18,187 bases of DNA, taken from contig NZ_AEEA01000174.1 in assembly GCF_000297095.1 (NCBI RefSeq), forward strand, positions 1 to 18,187. Reading direction: 5' to 3'. The notes below the pieces were generated by a model. It was not told the origin of the DNA, searched no databases, and worked only from the letters and a program-made list of their open reading frames with translations. The position numbers and the translations under genes are program-made. This stretch comes from Treponema primitia ZAS-1 (GTDB lineage: Bacteria > Spirochaetota > Spirochaetia > Treponematales > Breznakiellaceae). Below, in pieces: positions 8,101 through 17,100 of the stretch (the first letter of the stretch is position 1; each line of letters starts with the position of its first letter).

Positions 8101-11100
8101 GCACCACAGCCGACTTATTCCTCGTTACCGCTGCGGATTTAGCTGGGGGTACAGTTACGGGTTCGGATTCAGTTCCGGCTCCGGGCTCGGGTACTTATAG
8201 CTATACCGTAATTAAAGAAACCGTTGCTCTTGGTGATCAATGGTCGGTGTCGGTAGTCTTTGCCGGTCAAATTGACGGAAGCGCTACGTATACCACCTTG
8301 ATAACGGACATCAGGGATAAGATAAATGACACGGATAATACTCCCTCGGAGGAAGCGGCGGATAAACAGAAAAGTTACACCGTCCGGGTGGATAATACCC
8401 CCCCGAATCTGGCGGTGGCAGAACCCACCGAGAACTTCGCCATAAGCGGCGTTAACTTGCAGATAAGCGGGACCGCCTATGACACCGGCCTACCCAATGG
8501 GGTAACGGTTTGGTATGCCATCGACGGAAACGCATCTCCTCCCGCGCTCGGTGTCTTGGACTTAACCACTACGCCTGATACGCCTACCCTCGGCAACTGG
8601 AACCTGGTTGTAAAGGGACCGTCCTGGGATACAGGCATTCCCCATGGCCTTGGAGCCGGCGAAGGGATGCGGTATATACATTTTGTCGCAAATGATCAAT
8701 TGGAGAACTGGAGCGGCTATGTTAACCGGAAGTTCTTTGTGGATCACAATCCGCCGGACATAACCTCCTGGACATCCCCAGACATTAGCGCCCCCGGCGT
8801 TACAACCCTTGCGAAAAAAGACTATACCTTTACGTTTACCGCCCATGATACCAACGGCTTTGGAAGCGTGGCCCTTAAGAAAAACGGAGTTGCCTTAAAC
8901 GATGACGGCTCTTCGCAGACAGATACTCCATCGGGAACGTATACGCTTACCAAATCGCCAAGCAGTACTCCGCAGAACTGGATCTATACGCTTACTCTTG
9001 CCAATCAGGCCGATGGGAATTATCCCTACAGCATTGAGATCCTGGATATTGCGGGTAAATCAAATAGGGATGACAATAATACCCCCGCAACGACTGATAA
9101 CTTCAAAACCTTTACCGTCCAGATAGACACCACCGGACCGGCTCTCGAAATTACAGAACCCGCCGGTACCCCCCCCGTGGGCGGAACAACCGTATACATA
9201 TCAGGCAAGGCTATTGATGCCCTTAATCCGAGCGGGGTTACGGTTTGGTATGTCATTGACGGGAATCCTACCATTGGGGTGCCCACATCGCCGCCTTCAG
9301 GAAGTCCATTGGCGCTCTCAGGCTGGAGCAGGGCCTTAGGAAGCGCAGACTGGTCTCAGAACGCGCCCGTAAGCGGCGCCGAGGGGATCCGGTATGTTCA
9401 TGTTATTGCCTATGATAGTTTGGGGAACCCGAGTAGTGTAGAGTCCGCGTCTTTCTATGTGGATATCTATCCGCCCCAGATAAACAACTTTGTCTTCACC
9501 AGCGGTATTACTATCATTGATGGGTCTTATTATAATACAACCGGTAATTATGGTTTTACCTTTAAAGCCTATGATTCAAACGCCTTAAAGAGTATAACGG
9601 TACGCCGGGGCGCAACCGTATTAGTGAACAACGCTATTGGCGCATATACAAACACGGTTATCGGCGATTTCACCGCCTCCGTGGTTGTAAATTCCTCCAA
9701 GGAATGGACCGTTACGGTAGGCCTTACCGTCCAGACCGACGAGAGTTATCCATATACTATTGAGATAGTGGATATCACGGACCGGCCAAATGCCACGAAT
9801 AACGCCCCCGGTTTGGTGACAGATGCCTTTAAAGAATTCAGCGTCCTGGTTGATAGGGTAGGGCCGGTGGTAGCCGTAACTTCGCCCGCCGTTGGCGCAT
9901 CCGTAAGCGGAAGCTCCCTGTACCTAGGCGGCTCTGCTATTGATACTCCTTCCCGGGACGGGGTAAGCGTTTGGTATATCATTGACGGGAATACCACCGT
10001 TGCTACCCTGCCCTCATTGCCGCCCTCATCGCCGTCTCCGGGCGCTCCGCTGGAGCTCACGGGCTGGTCCATGGCCGATAACGGCGAGTCCTGGTCCAAA
10101 CTCCTCCCGCTGTCGGCTGCCGATCCGGAAGGGGAACGCTATTTGCATGTCATAGCCTTTGATAAATTGGGTAACATAGGTAACCTGGTTGACCGCAAGT
10201 ATTTTGTGGACCAGACTCCGCCCCAGATAAAGGCGGGCACCTGGAACCTTACGGGGATTAATTTCTTGGATCCCTATAACTACGCCGGCAAAAACTATAC
10301 TATTCAGTTTACCGCCTACGATTCCAACGCCCTGGCATCCGTGAAGATCACCAGAGGTACGACAGTATTAGAAGAGGGGCCACAATCGGGGTATACCCTG
10401 ACCATTGACAGGACTACTGATCCCACGAACAAAGAGTGGCCCGTTACGTTGATCATTGCCAATCAAAGCGATGGGAATTATGACTACACCATTGATGTTA
10501 TTGATGCCACGGGCAAACCAAATACCCTGGACAACAATACGCCTTTGGTTCTCACGGATGATCACAAAAACATTACGGTCATCGTGGATACCACGCCGCC
10601 GCTTACCAAGATTACCAGTAACCCCGCAACGGTGAGCAATGCCGGTATGAATCTTTCCGGTGTTATTACCCGCGCGGACAATGTAAACGGCGTCATCCAC
10701 TTTGCGGTCAGCGCCAATGACAATCGCGGTGTAAGCGGCGTCAAATGGTTCCTCATCCCCTATGGAACCACCTTCGATCTGACCACCCCTGCGGATGTTA
10801 AAGCCCGCTACGATGCCCAAACAAACCCCACGTACCTTGTTGACAGCACTACCTATGAGGTATTGGTGGATACCACCCCGCTGACTCCTCAGACATTGTA
10901 CACCCTCTACGTCCTGGCTCAGGATACGGCTGGGAATACCAGTTACAATTCTACTACCCCCTTTACCTTCTTTGTGGATCAAAGAACCGATAATCCGCTG
11001 GTAACCCTGACCAACCTGTCGAAAGAACAGCCCACCGATCCCGATCCGGCTATACGGGACGGGTTCATCCTGCGGGGCGCCGTAAAGGACGATGATGGAG

Positions 11101-14100
11101 TTGACCCAAGCAGCCTTAGGATTAGTTTCTTTAATGGCTCTGATTGGTTAAGTGCAGGCGGTACCTGGGATTCCTCCACTGCCGTACCGCTGCCCATAAC
11201 ACCGACAGGTACTATTACCGGTTCAGGCCGGGAACTTACCTTTACCTACCCCTTCCCCAACACGCTCTCCGATGGGCCGGGCAGAAAAGTTGTTGTATCC
11301 GCATTGGATCTTGAAAGCTCAAAAGAGGGCCCAGCCTACACTTCCACCAATGCGGCTAAGCCCGGCAGCGTCGAAACGACCTTTGATCTGGACACCGCCC
11401 CCCCGGTTATAACCGTGGCAGAGCCCACTGATTCAACCTATAAAGCGGAAGAGGCCAGCATCCATGGGACCTTAACGGAAATGCACCCCGATGTCTTTAG
11501 GCTCAGCCTTGACGGCGGGGCGTATGTCAACCATATTGTTGACACCGATCCCAACGCCGGGCAGCTGGTATTACTCAATTGGAACAGCACAAGCGGTGTC
11601 GGCAACTGGGTCTACAGGCTCCCCATCCTCGACACACCGCTCCTGAGCGTTGGGCTTCACACCATCACCCTGGAAGCGGTGGATAAAGCCGGTTTAACCA
11701 CCACCAATTTGTGGCGCTTCTATGTGGATAACACCGGTCCGGCTATTTCCTTTAGGATCGATGAAGTCCCGTATCCAACCTGGACAACCGTTCCCACAGG
11801 CATGAGCATTCTTCGGGAAGGTTCCCTGGCTCTGCGGGGCGACTTTAGGGACGATTACTCCACGGTGAACAATACCTTTGAATACCATTTCGATACTGAA
11901 ACCGAATCCGTCTGGCACAGCATAACTACGGTCACCGGCGCCATTGCGAATCCCGGAAAGTATCCCTCCTGGACCCTCTTCCTGGACAGCATTCCCACCC
12001 CCTTCAGCGGCGCCGTCATTCCCGATGGCGCCCACAGGGTACAGATCCGCGCCAAGGATGTGCTGGATAATGTCACCACCTCCGCCTGGATAGGCTTTAG
12101 GGTCGATACCGCAGACCCAACCATTACCAACATCCAGCCGCTTGAGGCAAATGCGGTTTTCAGTAATGTAGGCAATCCGGTGTTCACCCTCACAGGAATC
12201 GCCGCGGATGCAAACCTCTCAAGCGTCACCATTACCCGCAGTGGTGTTACCACACCCATTACGGTGCCCGCGGGCGCCACCTCGGTGAACTGGTCCTATC
12301 CGGTTACCGGGCCAGCCTTTAGCGCTCTGGCCGAAGGCGCCCATAGGTTTACCATCACCGCCATAGACGCAGCAGGGCGGACCGCGTCGGTGGACTGGAA
12401 TTTTATAAAGGATACCCAGCCGCCTGTGGTGGAGTGGAGCAACCTTAATACCCAACCCGGGGTTAACAGTACCCTCTTCCAGGACATCAGCACCCTCAAA
12501 ATCCTTGGCGTGGCCAGAGATAGTAACGGTGTGGCGTTTCTTACCAGTACCCTTAAAAAGTGGAATGGAACCACCTGGGACCAAGTCCAGTCCGACACAG
12601 ATCTTGCCCCGAATAATGAATTGGTGAAGAACTGGGTTAAGGACATAGCGACCGCTGGTTTAGCTACTCCCCTTGACGGCCTATACCGGATAACCATCAA
12701 CGCAAAAGACCGGGGCGGCAACGTCCTTACACCCGCCGCACAGCGGGAATTCCGCATAGACCTGGCAATGCCCTTGGTAACCATAGATACCAGTACGGGT
12801 ACAAATCCCCTTAAGCGTTATTACAACGGGAAAGCCACCGGTTCCGGACCAATCGTTGTTTCCGGCACAGCCTCCGACGCAAACGGTATAAGCTCTATCC
12901 ACGCGCAGATCTCCGGTACTGGCGCGCCCGCATGGGCGGCGGCCGACGCGGTTTTCACCCCCACTGTGGGAACTGCGGGAACCTGGGTAGTTACTATTCC
13001 TCACAGCAACAGCGGAACACCGCTTCCCGAGGGCGGTTATACCCTGAACATAAGCGCCACCGATGGAGCGGGCCGTATCAGTACGACCTACGGAGTTTTC
13101 GACTTTGACAGTATTGACCCCACCGTAACGATAGACTCACCGCCAAAATCAGCCCGGGTAACCGAATCGATCACCATCCGGGGAAGCAACAACGATTCCG
13201 GATCCGGTCTCGACGAGCACAGTATATGGTATCAATTTACTAAATTGCATACCGAAGCGTCAGACCCCCAATGGTACGAGGCGGCTCCTGGCACCGGTAG
13301 CAATGGTGGTACCTGGGGCTCACTAAGCGGCTGGTATAGTTGGAACTTCGGTTTCTTGCATACTGTCGTTGAAAGCAGTACCACCGCTACAGAAGTGTAT
13401 TATGATCCCGCCACACAGACTGTCATACCGCAGTCCGATACCGGTTTATGGCAAACCCCCTTCAAAATTAAGGTTATCGACCGGGCGGGGAATGAACAGA
13501 TAATTGATGATTATTTCCTCCTGGTGGACCAGTTCGGCGATGTTCCTAAGTTGACGATCAGTTCCCCGGACCCGGGCGCTGTTTTAGGCGGCCGTGTCTA
13601 TGTTTCCGGCACTGCGTTAGATAACAACTATGTGAACAAGATACAGTACCGGGTTAAACCCAATCCAACCATGGCGCCCAACGAATGGAGCGGTATTAGC
13701 TGGATAGACGGGCCAAGCGGGTTCCTGACCGGCGGCGGAAATCCTGCACTAAGCGTTACCTGGCAATTCGATATTAACGGCGATGGCGCCCTGAATCCGG
13801 GCGCCGGAGAAGGCATGAGGCCGGTTCTTATCCAGGTACGGCCCATTGACGCCGCAAATGGGTATCCGAATGTGCCGGGCCAGCCGGGGGATCCCGTCAG
13901 CCTTCTCATTTACTTTGACGCCGGGGTGCCGAGGATAGGCAACGAAATAGTGGCAAACAATGTTCCGAACAATTCCCCCGGGGCCAATATTTTTAAACCC
14001 TATGTTGACGGGATCCAGGTATCCAAGACCTTTATCTTTGAAGCGGAGATCAGCGATGACAGCGGCCTCGACCGGATACAGTATTGGCAGGATGGAACAG

Positions 14101-17100
14101 CCTCAGCGCCAAATGTGATAGGGCAGCCTGTGGTTACCCCGCCTGCAACGAAGGCCGCCGGGTCGTTTACTACGGGCAGAAAATACATGATCAAAACCAT
14201 AGGAACTACCGATTGGATGGCCATTGGCGCAAACTCCGATACGGTCGGCGCTTCTTTCACCGCCACCGGTGGGGGAGATGGGGATGGCACAGCCTATGAG
14301 GCAACGGCAACCCAGGAATTTATATACAAATTGCGGCTTGAGATACCTACCAACGATGGGTTAAGCGCCTATAAGGACAAGACCGGGTATTATTCTATTA
14401 ATATTCAGGCCCATGATAACTCATCCCCGGCATTGCGGGCGGACAAGAGCTACACCGTCCAGATTGATAACTTCTACCCCTATGGGACCTACTCTTCCCC
14501 CAATGTTGCGGCAGGCTGGTACAATCTACGGGGTACCGCCCGGGACGCTGACAGCACTTCGGGACCCATCCAGGGTCTGGAGAAAGTGGTAGTGTACCTA
14601 AGCCGTAACGGAGATAAGATAGCCCTCCATGAGTACGGAGTACAGAGCAGCACCGATACCTTTAACCCCACAACTCAAAAGGTGAAGCGCGCGTCAGACC
14701 AGGCGTATGTTACGCTTTCTGATTTCCCGGCTGATGCATTATCGGGGATCACCATTGACCGGGACGAACAGAGCGCCGGCCTTGACCTTGATCTGGACGG
14801 CTATGAGGAAGCCTGGTACGACAACGGGGCAGACCGGGTATGGTCCGCGCGTATTGATACCACCCAGCTTAAGGACGGTCCCGTAACGGTTCACTACGTG
14901 ATCTTTGACAAAGCGGGGAACGCCACCTATTATGAGCAGTCCCTGTTTATCAAGAACCACGCCCCCGCCATTACATCGGTAACCCTGGGTACGGATATCT
15001 TCGGTAATAAAACTACCGGAGGAACCAGGCTCTACACCACCGGCTACTTTACGACCCCGGCCTTTGTAGCCCGGAATCAGCGCCTTTCCTTTAAGCTTGC
15101 CAAGGTAGACGGAAACGGTGTAGCCCATTACCGGATAACCCCGGTTAGTCAGCAACAGGTTGCTGCCAATACCATAGTCGCCGGTGAGATCTACACTATT
15201 GTAACTCCAGGCTCCACCGACTGGCTCAACCTGGGCGCGCTAAGCAACGCAGTGGGTACCACCTTTGTGGCTACCTCCAATGGCGGCGGCAACGGCCAGG
15301 TCTACAAGTACAACACAATCACCGCAGCGGAGCTGAAAACCGGGGACTTTGCGGGCAATGAAACCACTGAAATAGTATATACGAATTTTACGGGCATACC
15401 GAATGCTGAAAACGCCTACTTCCTCATCAAGATATATGACTCCACGGTTACCGCCCCTCCCCCTGCCGCCATTGAGGCGAATCAGCTTTCCGACATGATA
15501 GTGGTTCGGGTCAAGATAGAAAACGATGACACCGTGCCTCCCACTTCCCGGCTTTACGATCTGAGCCCCTACGCCAAGAACCAGTCCCGCTACGATATTG
15601 CCACCACCATCAGCAACGCGGGGCCCGGCGGCATAGGGGAGGACCAGAACATGAAGTTTGGCGGCCTCTACCTGGACGCAAGCAACGCAATTTCCGGGCA
15701 TGTTGAACCCCGAAGCGTTGGACCCAGCATCTTCCTGGAGACCGGTGTACCATCGACCTTCAGCATGGACACCGTGAGCGGCAAAGTAATACTGCGGGGC
15801 TACGCCAGGGATAACCAGCGTATTTCCGAAATACAGGTAAAATTTGGTACTGCAACGCCGGTCAAAATTATCCAGGTTAAGGCCTCTCCTGCCACAATCA
15901 GCGCCGGGCATTTCCAGGCGCTGGAACCGGTGCCCGCGGCGGGGGTCCGCGCCTGGGTCTACGATGATCTGAGCCTGGACGACCACCGGGTGGAATGGGC
16001 CTACGAATGGGACACCCAAACCACCGCCGGCATGGCAATTGTGGGGAACATAACGGTGCGGGCCATTGCCCTTGACGCCCGGGTTACTAATTATGCACCA
16101 GTAATCTACCCCCTAAACCCGAACACAAGCATATCTTCCTTACAGGGCACAGGGGATAGCAACGTTAATTACAACACCATAACCATGACGGCGGCGCCCT
16201 ACATTTCCAGCATGACCACGGCCCTGTCCTCCGCATACCCCGCAAAGCCATCGGTGTTCAACCGTTCCGCCCTGGGTCTCTACCCGGTGCGGGACACGGA
16301 GACTATCACCATCAACGGCTTCAACTTGGGCGGAGCCTCTACCGTGGTTAAGATAGGCGCCACAACCCTTGGCACGCCAACGGTGGGATCTTCCGCGGCA
16401 AACCAGATTAGGGTGCCCATTGGAAACACCGCCAAATCGGGAGCCCTGACGGCCACCGTAAGCAGTGTGGAGTCGGTGAATAATAGGAACAACAATAATG
16501 CGACCTTCAATAAAGAGCCGAACAGTATGAACAACAGCACCCTCACGGATAACCGGGAACTGTACGTATGGAACACCGGCGCGCTGGTAAATCGGACTGA
16601 CCTGACCAATCCCTTTATGCGTATGGATGCCGCCAGTGCCTATTATATGTCCTACGGGAGAGGCGCAGAGTCAATGTACTTTAACAAAGGGGGAACAGAA
16701 ACGCTCTTTGAACAATGCTTTAACAAGTTTCATAACACAACCGTGGCGTTTGACACCTCCGGCAATTACTACGGCGGCGCTACCAACACGGACCGGGTAA
16801 ATGACGCGGGGGGCGCCACTTCGTTTACCTTCTATTCCAGGGCTCCCGGTAATTTTGTAACTGGCGCTAACGCGCATTATGATGGTAATCAAAACGCCTT
16901 TGTCGCAGCCACCGGGGTAAATAATAAGAGGCACCTTGAGTTAAGCTATAACGCCGCAACCGCCCAATACAGGATTGACCGTGTACAAATTCCGCGGATT
17001 GCCGTTATCGGCGAAGGTACCACCAGCAATCCGGCCAAGATTTACATGAGTTACTTCGATGGGAATAACGCCAATAATCCGGTTGTTTTCCGTTATGGGA

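Larger units (their letters stand above)
10584..15518 (+). other. Diverged Ig-like segments after the array (residues 2830-4474)
   Basis: Borders can be read at residues 2830 (VDTTPPLTKI), 2960 (VDQRTDNPLV), 3098 (LDTAPPVITV), 3210 (VDNTGPAISF), 3336 (VDTADPTITN), 3438 (KDTQPPVVEW), 3554 (IDLAMPLVTI), 3670 (FDSIDPTVTI), 3810 (VDQFGDVPKL), 3940 (FDAGVPRIG), 4123 (IDNFYPYGTY) and 4286 (KNHAPAITSV). Spacing is about 102-183 residues, so these are single Ig-like domains, not the double units of the array. Recurrent 'GTAxDxxG' and 'AxDxAG' strands support the beta-sandwich reading. The consensus weakens toward the C-terminal end. Confidence 0.7.

Noticed and set aside
4659..10583. The regular repeats considered as RTX or autotransporter-type adhesin repeats.
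   Set aside because: There are no GGxGxDxUx nonapeptides, no C-terminal secretion signal and no beta-barrel. The units are Ig-like with VDTTxP borders.
10368..10982. A 204-codon minus-strand frame inside the giant gene.
   Set aside because: It lies fully antisense to clearly coding repeat sequence and shows no family motif. It is a frame shadow of GC-rich third positions.
15240..16019. A 259-codon minus-strand frame near the 3' part of the giant gene.
   Set aside because: It is antisense to Ig-like segments, has no credible start or ribosome site, and no recognisable protein pattern.
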